Positions 53,001 through 64,000 of a DNA stretch of 64,000 nt are shown here, one piece after another. The DNA is taken from positions 5,898,501-5,962,500 of the forward strand of contig NC_092572.1 in NCBI RefSeq assembly GCF_037975245.1, in the 5' to 3' direction. This DNA is from Apostichopus japonicus (taxonomy: Eukaryota; Echinodermata; Holothuroidea; Aspidochirotida; Stichopodidae). The number at the start of each line of letters is the position of its first letter. Position 1 is the stretch's first letter. Both the position numbers and the translations under genes were made by a program. A model generated the notes under the pieces. It was not told the DNA's origin. It saw only the letters and a list, made by a program, of their open reading frames with translations, and did no database searches.

Positions 53001-53500
53001 CATTAGAAGAATTGTTTTCAGAACACATATTGAGCAGTTGTACGTGCACAACGGGTGAGTCAAACTAGAACAATCACAACTCTTTGTTAAGATTCCTAGT
53101 GCCAATACTCGTATCAAATATTATCATTGAAGATCTATGTAACTAAAACAAACTCAATTCTAGTTTCATGAGGACCAGTACGACATCAAATAGAGTAGTT
53201 GACTGACCATCATTACACAGTTCGACTATCATTACACAGTTCTAACATTATTCGGAAGACCCTTCACCTTTAGATTGCGAGAAACTACAGTACACCCTAC
53301 AACTATATATATATGTCTGTATATTCGGTAGTGTCTATTGCCAGTCAACGATTACGCTTAGGTATACCAAACGGATCCCATTACAGCACATATCTGATCT
53401 ACGTTTACTGCTATTTGATTAAATAAATAAAAAAAAATGTATTTCTATCGAGGTTTTTTTTTTACTCGTTCTCCGAGCAGAACTCATAGATCGTAACGTT
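47053..53500. other. Intergenic stretch upstream of the Ig gene
   Basis: No gene recognised on either strand. The longest frame, minus-strand 51089-50790 (99 codons), shows no motif or splice context. A poly-C run lies at about 51190. A CTATATATATATG run at 53303, about 200 bp before the start codon of the Ig gene, could act as a TATA-like element, but this is weak. Confidence 0.4.
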
Positions 53501-53564
53501 ATGACGTGGTCGGCTATTTCCGACAGGGTCTCGGCAACGGTTGTCATTTTGTCTTTCCTGACAA
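53501..53564 (+). CDS. Signal-peptide exon of the Ig-domain gene
   Basis: ATG at 53501 opens MTWSAISDRVSATVVILSFL plus one Thr: a short N-terminus with one Arg, then a hydrophobic core (ATVVILSFL). The donor is ACAA|GTACGT at 53565, so it leaves in phase 1, exactly what the first Ig exon needs. A one-exon signal peptide ending in phase 1 is the rule in immunoglobulin-superfamily genes. Confidence 0.7.
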
Positions 53565-56500
53565 GTACGTATACGAAATATATTGCAATTTCCCCATAAT
53601 TTGAATGAACTGCAACAATTCAGCATTAGTCAATAATAGCTTCCTATACTGCAAAAACTAGCACTGTAGTACTGTTACGTGACCGTTCTCATACTTAATG
53701 TGGAGAACAGATCACGTGACATAAAAAGGAGAACACAAGGATGGAAGTAAGTTTAGAGCATTTAATAAGCTATTTACATGGCAGAACAACGAATAAATAT
53801 GAACATAATAAATAACTACAGTTACTTAATTCAATTAACGTCTTTCTGGACCTGAGAGAGCCGAGGGGAGAGTTTCTGACTTTCGCCGGATTGGAGTTAC
53901 CTTAGTGTGGCTAGGCGGACAGTTTCCAGGTTTGCTATTGAAGAGTTGAAGTAGTTCGGCTGGATGAAGAGATAGTTCAGGTAGATCGACGAGAATCTAT
54001 GTAGTCTAAGTAGTGTCCTCATAATTTAGAAAAAAAATCATTATTAATTTTAATTAGTAGAAAAGGCTGTTTTAGTTCGATGTATAAATAATTGTCGATG
54101 TAATAATCAAATATCACATTTGCTTTTGACTTTGTTTGTCATTATAATATCCATGTGTACAATACATGATTGTTTTCACCAAGCCTTTCGGATCTTTTTA
54201 CTCGGGATATAAGCTATAAGCATTATCGATGCTGCATAACTCGAAGAAAGTCATCGTACTATTATCCAAACGGTGACTGAAATATTTGAAATTTGTTTTT
54301 ATTTACAATACACTATCTGTTAAAATAGTTTGCTTCCACATGAAATGTGTTATACAATAAATGTGAAATTTATGAAACTTAAGTGATAGGGTAGGGAAAA
54401 GTAATCTATGCTGAAGGAAAAAAGAAAAATTAAATAATGCTTTGCTTATCATTTTAAGACGTTTTGTATGCTCTCATAGTCATTAATGCGTTGAAATAAC
54501 ATGACATTAATTAAAGCAGCATTAATACGTGGAGGAGGTATCCAAATGTTATTAATTGACTGACATTTATATAGCCGTTTCTTAGTAGGTTGCTTCTTTG
54601 AAGCGTCATGTCAGACTGTATTCACCTATACATCTAAGGATGCTGAATCGTTACCATGCGCAGTAGCAGATCAGACTTTAACGGCATCATGGGCAGAGAC
54701 AACAGTTGGGAACTCAAATACAGTGTTGACGTATCAGGTGGGCAACCCTCCTGCCATTAGTATATCAACGGAGGCGAAGTATACAAACTTTAATTATGCT
54801 CTGACGTCTACATCGTTTAACCTGGTCATAGAGAATGTTGAGGATGGAGATGGAGGTGTTTATAGTTGTAGTCCTTTTGGTGCAAATCCAGTAGTGTTTG
54901 ATGTCACCGTTGAAGGTATCCTTTTATTGTTAGCTATTCATGTATACTTTACTGGCTTGGTGGAAAATGTTGCTATCCATCAAGCACTTAACTTGTCATT
55001 GTACTAAATTCTACAGATTACGATGTTCGATGACAGAATCTTTCACCTGCAGTTTTCCCATAAAGGAGGTTTACAGTTCATATTTGTGATCATGTTTCAT
55101 TGTTTCCTTGAACTTGAAGTATTGTTTATGGGCTGGTACTTAATAGCAGTGAGGTAATTTGTAGCTACTGAACTGTTAGTGTTAAGATGTGTACTTTTGC
55201 TCTGTAAAGCAGTGACGTGCAAACAGTGAAGGCTGATGGGGTAGGGATGGCTCTGTCACCTCCATCAACAATCAGCGAAAAACGGCTCTGTCGGTTGATT
55301 TTTACATTCAGCTGCGAATTAGACAAGAATTAGACAAGCCCTTCGAGTGAGCCCTCCACCCATTTAAAGCTCACACAAACATTTAGCTGTATAATTCAGT
55401 ACAAGGAGATGGACACTCATTATATTTCATTCCTGTGTTATTTTCTTCAGTGCTTGTTAAGCCAACTGTCCAGTATGAATCACAAGATGTCGATGTACTG
55501 AATGTCATTGTTGGAACATCATATGATCTAACCTGTTCTGCTGCTGGAGCTCGATCTGTGAGTGACTTAAGCTTGATGTGGGATCCTTCACTTGTAGATA
55601 AAGGTCCTCTTATCATTAGTCTTAATGGCGGCTACAAAGACTACAGCATAACATCTACATATACTGCAGTGAAAGGCGACAGTAGTATCACCTGTCAGCT
55701 TACTGGATACGCGATGCAAGATGAAATCAATGACCAACGTATGGAACACATTTCACATACAGTGAATCTTAATGTTCAGTGTAAGTAGAATACAAAGACT
55801 TTATATCTCCTTTTTTTTCATATATATTTATATGTTTCTCCATTTTTGAAAGACAAATACAGTAAAATCTATATTTGTGCCAATGTTCAGCCTGTATTAT
55901 TGTTACCAGTAAATATTGACAACATTGTTATCAGTCTTTGTAATTACAACTTTCCATGAAATTCATACTTGGCAACCTATGCTTTATACATGGTATTTGG
56001 TATGTGCATGTGCCTTACTGAGTACAGACCCTGTTTTCTTTTCTGTGGAGACCAAAGTATGAAAGGCAAAAGAAAAAGGAAAAGAAAAACTGAAACATCT
56101 TATATATGTTATGTAGATCCATCTTAAAGAGTTTAAGAGCTCTAAATACTAACAGCTGGGCTGTGTTGTTGTTCAGTTGTGTGGTAGTACAATGTTAAGT
56201 AAATTTAATCAGGTTTAAACTTTTAACCTGGTTAAATTTACTAAAAACTTCTACGATTTGTTTTTGCATAAAAACGTAATATCAGGTCATGGAGTTTAAA
56301 ACTATTGTTACTGTGATTTCCTTAAGGTAGTACCAAAGTGATTACACGTACTGTGATCCCAAGAGACATTTCAAGTACTCAGTCCATAACTGACATCAGA
56401 GGGGGTTATCAATACAATACGTAAGATGATCATAAGTGTTCGACAGATATACTATCCAGTTTTGGCAGTTAACATCATTTTATAACCGCGATAAGCTTAA

Positions 56501-59500
56501 GGGGACGACGATTTTTTTCCACTTCGCTTCTTGCATCTAACAAACCTCCTGTTATCATGTTTAACGATTGATAAGACAGATGAATTGTCTCGACTGAATA
56601 TAAAAACCAAATCAATATATACTTTTGAACCACTTTGGCCATTTCACCGTAGGTGAAAACTGGAAAGTTAAAACAATAACAGTAGGCTTTATCCGTCGTG
56701 AGTTCTATGTACTGTAATATTATAACTGTTCCTGACCTGTTCAAGCGCGAACTGTATATGCTGGGTTGATTACGTTAGTGTACAGATCAGTGGTTCCGGC
56801 ATTCGGTGTACAGACTTAGGCTAGTATAGGCTGACTTCCATCATAGAGTGTGTCCGTTGGGCTATGTCGTGAACATACGTTGTGTTCCTCGTTATGACTC
56901 ATGTTCGTTATTGCGTGTAACGAACGAAAGTTGTTAAACGTTACGTTACCGTTTTGTTCCTGAAGAAAGCAACCGCTCTCCACCATGTAATATTATAACA
57001 AGCCCGGCTCCTCCGTAATGTAATATTATATCGGGACTCGCGAGAGAGATGTTCTGGGGTTATCTTGATGCCGTATTTTATGCTTCTTCAGGAGACGTCT
57101 CGAACGGAAGATAGAAGAAAACAATGAGTTCTCAGAAAAACAATTTGACAAGATCGTATTTGATTAGTGATTCGTTATAATTTCTTCTCTGTCGATTCTC
57201 TTCTCTGATAAAATTACAATGATCTGACCCCGTCAATTACGTACTCAAATGAGTGACGAAGTGATGATGAAGTGATAAATTAACGAACTTGCAGGACCCA
57301 TGCCGCCTTTTATAGATTACTCTACCGAAAATCACACTGCGCATAGTCAGAAGGCAGCCAATAACCTGCTCATCCTGTATTAACTTAACGGTATAAAAAT
57401 CAGTGTGTTGGCACAGATCTGCCCTGATTGGTTGGGAGTTTGGAAGTCCACCCCTTTTCTATGGAAACTTCCATACCACGTGAGAAGAACCTTCTCGAAT
57501 GTTCCACAGACACATCGAATTTTTTTGGGGAAAAGGCCCATGTTACATGACTTAATAAGATAGTTAAAACTTCTCGTGGGAAAACTGAATCTTTGACCTA
57601 GATAAATATGTAAAGGGCCTGTACGGTCTCTCGATGGAGTTTTTCGGGAACATTAAAGAGGCAGTATTACTATCTCATAACAGTACATTAGGGTAGTCTG
57701 GCTAGAGACCGATTGAGCTTCATAACTGTTTAGTTTGAAAATGCGCCCAAGATTTAAAAATGCCATAAAATGATGAAAACAAGGTGCCAAATACTCCTAA
57801 ATATCCCTAAACATGTTTGGCAACAGTCCTCAGTAGTTGTACTACATTACAGCATTTTGTGATAAGGCAAACATTCTTTCGCATATTTTTATGAACAACC
57901 CGAAGCAACTTTAGATTCCCTGACCGCGTGTACCATACGTGCTAAACCCCTTTCCAGCGATTTCCAGCGGCACGCGCGACAAAGTCAGTTGGACTTTAGT
58001 GTGTGATTTCTCCAACATATAGTTAAGTCAATGGAGAAGCGCCATTGATTTACTGTGTATGATCGTTTGAAATAACGTTCGATCGGAAGTTTTACCTCGC
58101 AGATGCAGCCATTGAAATTTTGAAGCACCGTTCGGGATCGTTTTATTTTTCATAATAGAATAAAATTGTTAGCAAACTTATCCACTAAAGAGCCTGTTTA
58201 AAGCTGCATTTTGCGTTTGGTCGCCCTTTTCTACTTTTTTGACATATCCATCGAGTTTTTTACATATATCAATCACAAAACAGCAAACTAAGATATTAGC
58301 CAAGTTTTTCCATGCCAATAACGTTAATTGGCGAGTAATTAAGGATATTTGCAGATAATGAGAAAAGTGTCCACGACAAATTCCACATTTAAATTAATCG
58401 CATACAGTTCCCCCAAACCCACTAGTTTCAATTCAACCAATCAGAGATGCAGGTTTAGTTATGAGCCGTTTCTAAAAATAGATTCAAGACTTTGCGTTGG
58501 TACAACCAGGGAGTTGTTATGGAACTCCCTGGTACAACTGCCTTATAGACTACACAAATCAAGCATGGTGTTTTATTACGTATTGGTCAATGACGTTCGT
58601 AGTGTTTAAATATTCATATTATGGGCGAGGTTTATTGGTATCCCAACGGAAAATATCTTGTAGAAAAACAAAGTTGAAAGTTGCAATTTTTTCTACTTTT
58701 ATATGCCACCATTTGAAGTAAGATTGAAATAGATAAGCTAGTTATGTATGTCGTTATGGCATAGTGGAGTCAGTGAGGTTGAGAAAAATCATAGAAAAGG
58801 ACGCAAAATGCTGCTTTAAGAAATGTACAAGTAAGTTGGCTTGATTTAACTTACTTTTACACATTTATATTTCATATCAGCTAACGAAAAAACGAATATT
58901 TTATGTCCGTGCAATATATGTTCCACTTTATTTACGTTGGAGTTGCAACACTGATAATGGTTATAATAGCAGTTGTAAAAGCGGTCCCTAGCTTCTTTTT
59001 TCCCCTTCATTTCTAACAATGGCTAACATTAACTGTGTTGTAGCGGGATTGGAATTTTGCGAAACTACGTTATAAACGTATAGCGCCTCATGTTTGTATT
59101 ACAGTGCTTTATATTTGCTCCATTAATCTTTACTGTAAAACGTTAAGTCGTCCATTTACATATTTGATTGTATTGGCCTAGAAGTTGGTAATCATGCATA
59201 ACACTAAATCATAAATTAGGCAAGTTCCACGAAAATTATGAAATAATCGGTAATCAGCATCGATTTGTCACAGGAATTAATCACATGATTCAATCACAGG
59301 AATCAATCACAGGATTGTCACAGGAATTAATCGGTAATAGGTAAAACCGATCATCATATAATCAGTCGAACACTAATGACAATGAAGTGCCACGTACTCT
59401 GAATGAACACCCCTTAAGTTAATTAGTATGAATTTACTAGACTGTTGATTAAACCAGAGAGCTGCTATGGTCACTCATTGATAAAACTTTCTCCTCCTAG

Positions 59501-62500
59501 TGAGCAGTAATGTGTTTAGAAAGTGTATCTTAAATGTTGGTGTCTAGATTCTACTATAAGAAAAAACGAAAGAATCGAGCCCTTCATATTAAAACGTGCT
59601 GATAGTTGTAATCGATTAAACGCCAGTAGTCGCGATTACACTTTGGAAGTTCGATTAATCGCGCTCAAAATCTAAGTTGCGATTACTCGACTCCAAGCTA
59701 GCACTACACATAATCTGCTTTTGAAAAATAGCTTTTACCTGTTAAAAACAACAATAAAGCAGTTTGTCAGCAAATATTGCAAAAGTGTACAGGTTTTCAC
59801 AATGCTACACTAGCACTGTGCTGTGTTAAAAATTGGCAAGAGCCTGCTCCGGTTAGATTGCTGTGTAGTTCAGTTTCAATGTGCAAAATGTGTGCCTTTC
59901 ATGGCATTAGGCTAGAGCCTAGGCTAGAGGCTAGCCTAGAGGCTAGCCTAGAACGTTGAATGTCCTTCTACAGAAAAATTCCTCCATAATAATCACACCG
60001 CTACAAGGTGTTACGTCTATATTCATTGTTTGCAAGTTTCGCTTTTATTAGTGCTAGTAGTTGTAGGAAGGATTTTAAGAAGCTTTTGGATTGAAAGTTG
60101 TTAACATAATTTTGTTTAGTAGATGTTTTAACATGATTTAGACACCACACGTTAAGACACAAAAGAATAAATAAAGACAATGCACCATGGATAAAGATAT
60201 TTTTGACTGTATTTCTGCAATGTAAATATAACAGTGATGGCGTCATAACTGTAACCGAGTAACCGCAGTAATAGCGAAAACAGCTATGCGATTAATCGAC
60301 TACAAAAGAAAGAGTCGACTACCAGCACTATTTTGTGTGGCTAGGAATCACAAAGCTCTTTGACGATCTAGATTTCTTCATCAACCTCAAATGTAAAAAA
60401 AAAATCGCCATCCCCTTCACACACACTAGCAAGACAATATACCTAAATCGTACTACCACTGCTAGCCCCCCAAAAACTTTTTCTTTATGGTTTCAAATAT
60501 TTTCTTACACATGGAATAACGATAAAACCATGTTAAAAGTATCAAGAAAATTAGTAGGTCTAGTAACTTGATCGTTATTAAAGAAAAGGCATTCTTAAAA
60601 TAGAAGAGAACTTAACATGTCGTACGCCATAATTCTTTCCCTTCGATGACATTTTTTATTTACTGATATATTATTGAAAGCAAATAGCTTTGACCAGATT
60701 TATTGTGATAGACATAAGGCGGCTTATTGAACTCTATCGTTAGAATCCAGATGAAACCTGTATATTATTCGCACTGTACAAAGTTAATTTAGGAACTGTT
60801 GATGTCTGTTATACTGATGTATAAAATCTGTAGGAAGAAAAACGCCATTATCCCCAGCTTGTTTTAATTTTTTTTCCGTTTCACAGGCCGATTGCCTCCC
60901 AGTCGTTTAGCTTATAAACCGTTGAGATTACTGATGATTTTCAAAGCTTTTAGTGTAACTAAAATAAATATAATCAGTTAATGATTAAGGAGTCAGTTTC
61001 GTTGGGGATGATATAATTCTATAGACTCAATCTGGTCTGTTTTCCATCTCTAACCCAATGGCTTATCTTGCCATTTCAAAATATCCTCAGCCTTCCTGCA
61101 CAGCACCGCATAGGAACTTAATCTCTTATTCAAAAGTTAAACTGTTAAATAATTAATGTGACATTGCCATTAACGTTACACGGATGTCTTCCTTAATTTG
61201 TGATTCTCACATTTAAGATATTTTATTGAATTTTAGAGAAAATATATATATGAAGCTTTACATTTGCATCTAATATTAAATTTATAATTTCTTGCGCAAG
61301 GTGGCTACGTACATTAGCACACTGATCGTAGTCGAATAAGATTTGTGCGTTATGATAGCTTCGCCCTGCAATTGTTTAATGACAATTATTTACACCATCT
61401 GTTGCCTGTTGTAAATGAAAAAAAAGAACATTGATTTTTTTTAATGCAAGAGAGGAGAATGATGGACTCAGTTGTCGATGATTGTTGTTCAATACATGCC
61501 AATGATCAGTTTGTTGTACCATATACCTCATAACCGTCACGGGAAATATCATGTAGAATATGCAAAAGTGATTGATAATATAAATAAACTGGCCTTTCTA
61601 TAGGCGTTTACAGAAGCTACGTTCGTCTGTGTAATGGGTTAAAAACCCAGCTGTCTAGCACGCTAACACTCTGTCTTACACAATATAGGGACATAGGTGG
61701 TTTTCATTAGAAGCTACCTATGCAGAGACACACAGAAAGTTCAATAATATGCATCTTTCAATCCTTAGATGTGCTACTCAACAAACACAAAATCGTTTTT
61801 AAAACTTTATTAAAACGTTTCGTCTTTTGTCTGGATAACGATATTTGTGGTGTAATAAATATGCCACGAAAACGAAATCAGGCTTTTATTTCAAAACATT
61901 GTTTTCGTTAAAACATTAATATAACATTAAAGTAACATTAATATCTAATAAGAACGTTATTTAACGTTTTAATAAGACCACATTTAACGTTTTAAGAACA
62001 TATTTTAGAGGCTCTTTTAAAAATGTTATGATAACGGTTTGTGTTTGCTGATACCTGTTCGACCCACTGAAAAGTTATTGTGAAGTCACATACCTTATGT
62101 AAAGTATACTAAAACAGAGGGGAAAGAAATTTTGAATAATTACAAACATGAACTTGGGTGACATAGGCACAAAGTACATTGTATTTCTGTTATCTAGATA
62201 AGTGAAGTTAGGTGATGTATTATAATTATACTATGTTAATAATGAGGTATATTTTACACAAGCACCTGATGCTAACCCTTGTACTGACTTAATTGTAATG
62301 TAAAAGTACTGGTATTTTTTCTTTGTAGATGCACCTGTGTGTAGTTTGGTTATACAGGAAGGTGACAACTGTACGGAGGTCACATTAACTTGCGAATGTG
62401 ATGCTGTACCTGCAGTAATAACTAACTATTTTTTCCTCAACGGAAATAATAATATAAATGATGGACCTAGCAAAACGTTCTCTGTAAGTGTTGCCTATGG

Positions 62501-62586
62501 AACCTCAACTGGATTCTCTTGTAGTGCTACCAATGACATTGGTCTTGGTGAAAAGTCAGATGTGAAGGTTCATGATTGCGACAAAG
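53501..62586 (+). CDS. Ig-superfamily membrane or secreted protein gene, 5' part
   Basis: Four exons join in a single frame: 53501-53564 (signal peptide), 54604-54915 (Ig 1), 55451-55780 (Ig 2), 62329-62586 (Ig 3). All junctions are phase 1 with GT..AG sites. The three domains differ from each other, so this is an ordinary multi-Ig ectodomain, not an array of recent copies. No stop follows Ig 3 before its donor, and no further exon was found up to 64000, so the gene continues off the window. It could be an adhesion or immune-type receptor, or an Ig-type receptor kinase related to the pseudokinase gene upstream. The sequence in view cannot decide. Confidence 0.75.
53565..54603 (+). other. Intron 1 of the Ig gene
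   Basis: It contains an imperfect inverted repeat around 53675-53722 (ACGTGACCGTTCTC versus GAGAACAGATCACGT). Nothing else recognised. Confidence 0.45.
54604..54915 (+). CDS. Ig domain exon 1
   Basis: A 312-nt symmetric phase-1 exon, acceptor GCTTCTTTGAAG, donor TTGAAG|GTATCC. It encodes SCQTVFTYTSKDAESLPCAV, a Trp strand (LTASWAETTV), and NLVIENVEDGDGGVYSCSPF. The pattern C..W..(V)EDGDGGVYSC is a V-type Ig fold: B-strand Cys, C-strand Trp, F-strand YxC. An alternative acceptor (ATGTCAG, exon from 54619) would also keep phase 1 and lose five residues. Confidence 0.8.
55451..55780 (+). CDS. Ig domain exon 2
   Basis: A 330-nt symmetric phase-1 exon between TTTTCTTCAG and TCAGT|GTAAGT. It starts LVKPTVQYESQDVDVLNVIV, then GTSYDLTCSAAGARSVSDLS with LMWDPS, and later DSSITCQLTGYAMQ, ending HTVNLNVQ. 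Cys-Trp-Cys spacing fits an Ig/I-set-like domain. Confidence 0.85.
55781..58197 (+). other. Intron 3 of the Ig gene, left part
   Basis: The word TGTAATATTATA occurs three times in about 320 bp (56713, 56986, 57019), beside GC-richer sequence up to about 57670. This might be LTR-type retroelement debris, but neither LTR pairs nor target duplications were found. No exon recognised. Confidence 0.4.
58198..58819. mobile_element. TTAA-flanked MITE, ~620 bp
   Basis: AGCTGCATTTTGCGT after TTAA (58198-58201) is mirrored by ACGCAAAATGCTGCT before TTAA (58816-58819), with one mismatch. Weaker pairing (CCTTTTCTA) continues inward. TTAA duplications are used by piggyBac and Kolobok elements, so the family is one of these or similar. 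No transposase is inside. A 13-bp hairpin (ACCAGGGAGTTGT..GGAACTCCCTGGT) lies at about 58503-58533. Confidence 0.7.
58820..62328 (+). other. Intron 3 of the Ig gene, right part
   Basis: It contains a small TCACAGGAATTAATC tandem repeat (59268-59335), a palindromic GGCTAGCCTAGA repeat (about 59910-59952) and TAGTGCTGG-type repeat ends (59596-60330). No exon recognised. Confidence 0.4.
59596..60330. repeat. TAGTGCTGGTAGTCGA-type element ends
   Basis: On the minus strand TAGTGCTGGTAGTCGACTC begins at 60330. A diverged copy, TAGTGCTAGCTTGGAGTCGA, begins at about 59706. A plus-strand version, GTGCTGATAGTTGTAATCGA, begins at 59596. All run into ATCGATTAATCG-like sequence. They look like ends of one inverted-repeat family (a small unit at 59596-59706 plus a separate end), but no target duplication is clear. 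Confidence 0.4.
62329..62586 (+). CDS. Ig domain exon 3
   Basis: A 258-nt symmetric phase-1 exon between TTTCTTTGTAG and CAAAG|GTGAGT. The junction with exon 2 gives NVQYAPVCSL, a linker typical of tandem Ig domains. It continues EVTLTCECDAVPAVITNYFF, LNGNNNINDG and TGFSCSATNDIGLGEKSD. F-strand SCSATNDIG is a classic C2/I-set ending (YxCxAxNxxG). The C-strand Trp is replaced by Phe (NYFFLNG). Extra Cys residues (CSL, NCT, CEC, HDC) may form additional disulphides. Confidence 0.85.
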
Positions 62587-64000
62587 GTGAGTCTTCAAAG
62601 ATATCCTACAATTAAATGTTGCCCTTAAATTATCGATTAATCAATGGGGTAACGTTTGTCATTGAAACACCAATGCTGTCAATATATTTAAGTGTAGTTA
62701 AATATTGAAGTTCTGATCTTCTGTACAATGCCAGCAGTATTGTTCAGTTTTACATAGGGACAAGGCATCTAGCAAGAACCTTGGATGATTCTTCAAATGT
62801 TAGCATGGATAAATTAATGTATTTCCATTGCCTACCAATCTGTGTGTAGTTAATGACATTCGTCATAATGGATGTAAAAAAGGTTGATTAAGTTTTGGAG
62901 ACATATTCGTCTTAATTCCGGGAAACATGTTCCAGTACTGACAAAGCATCTAATAGTAAACATTGTATAAAACCAGTATTATGTTTTGGAGACTTCCCTT
63001 TCGTAGGTTATCTTTGGCAAGTATCCCAGATAGCAATTCATGCTTAGGAATCGAGTGACTCCCGTTTGTTTCGTGACGCCTGCTCTTTAAATGTTTCCTC
63101 ACTTCGTCTTTGCTGCAGCATAATGTATAAAAAATTTCCACTGTTGCTCCTCTGCACAATTTTTCTTAAATCTCTCCAATATTTTCCACATTCAAAATGT
63201 AATTGTTTGTTAAAGAAGCTGTCATATTCTACCACAAGTGAGAATCTAAACATTCTTTCCAAAGGACAGCAGACAATAAAGAAGAAATCATGAAATGGGC
63301 TCAATCGTTTTCCCAATGTTGATATATTTTTAATCCCTGGACAACAAAAGTCCTATTGATCTCGGCAAGGTACTTGCAGGGGGGGGGGGTGGAGGTTGGG
63401 GTATGTGGTACTTGCTCGTAAACACCATATAGTGGATAAACTTCGTTTGTGGATACGTGTTATTGAGTAAAAGAACACTATTATTTTCTGTGAAGTTCAC
63501 AGGTCATTGATATCAAAACGAGATTAAAGTATGAAAACTTTGTAAACACGATAACTCTAGACATTCATCTTTATTGTATTCAAGAGAAAGCATAAACTTG
63601 TGAAAAGTGGCTCGTTAATCACCGGCTCTTTGATGGACCTAGGAGCCCCTTTTCAGGAACCAGGAGACATTTTGTTATTTAAAAGATAGATGCGATCAGT
63701 TTTTCTATATTCTGTGGAACGAATCAGTTCAAGAATGGTATGATAACTAGCCCATCGGTGTAAATCTTGACCACATGATCACCAGAATTTCAGAAAAAAA
63801 GTTACCTTTGAACCTAAAGTATACTAACGTGAGGGCTTGTTCAGAGCATGCACATTTTCCACAAGAAAGGCTACCAGAAAAGTTTGTCATGTGTGGGAGC
63901 CTATTCATGAGCAAAACTGTATTAAGAACAAAACAATAATCACTATTAAGCAAGCGTTAACTACGGTTCATTGCTCCAAAACATTTATTTACTTGTCACT
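62587..64000 (+). other. Intron or downstream sequence of the Ig gene
   Basis: No fourth Ig, TM or kinase exon recognised. A minus-strand frame near 63159-62950 contains CCSKDEVRKHLKSRRHE, faintly like a BED-type finger (H-x5-H) of transposases, without other support. A poly-G run lies at about 63379. Confidence 0.4.

Overview
The window looks like AT-rich nuclear DNA of an animal. Coding sequence occurs only as short exons of about 25 to 330 nt with GT..AG borders, separated by introns of up to 6.5 kb. The rest is LINE debris, terminal-inverted-repeat DNA elements, microsatellites and local duplications. CR1-like LINE ORF1 with an esterase domain, hAT elements, and immunoglobulin plus tyrosine-kinase-type receptor exons suggest a marine invertebrate, perhaps an echinoderm. 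That placement is inference. I saw no tRNA, rRNA, CRISPR array or bacterial-type gene.

Left part, 1-23 kb, is mostly transposon territory. A TIR element (2209-3591) carries a nested 120-bp MITE. A minus-strand CR1-like LINE (about 7330 to 4180) has a complete-looking SGNH-esterase ORF1 core but a collapsed ORF2. A 200-bp tandem repeat lies at 8951-9480. A 2.5-kb inverted-repeat unit (12298-14780) is filled with two related 15-bp motifs. Two hAT elements are nested one in the other, each with a perfect 8-bp target duplication (17730-20828 and 17871-20394). A degenerate telomere-like array is framed by inverted repeats (21383-21617), and a CCHC zinc-knuckle exon follows at 22353.

Middle part, 23.1-36.25 kb, is the most informative. 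It is a plus-strand gene for a type I membrane protein: tandemly duplicated 51-nt Thr/Ser-rich stalk exons, a transmembrane exon (25277-25378), juxtamembrane exons, then seven exons for a tyrosine-kinase-like domain ending at 36025, with a poly(A) signal at 36241. The domain has lost every catalytic signature I can check: the VAIK lysine is Arg, HRD is SPG, the catalytic-loop Asn is Lys, and DFG is DFV. It is therefore a pseudokinase. One exon carries a +1 frameshift and another lacks an AG acceptor, so this copy may itself be decaying. Its introns hold a 531-bp foldback minisatellite element, a LINE RT fragment, a 600-bp (ATT)n tract and smaller repeats.

Right part: 36.3-53.4 kb is non-coding, with layered local duplications (37.5-42.9 kb) and a second (ATT)n tract. 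From 53501 a second plus-strand gene begins: a signal-peptide exon followed by three phase 1-1 immunoglobulin exons (54604, 55451, 62329). It runs off the right edge with no transmembrane or cytoplasmic part in view. The two genes lie head-to-tail and share phase-1 modular exons. They may be members of one tandem receptor family (Ig ectodomain, stalk, TM, kinase-like tail), but that link is inference.
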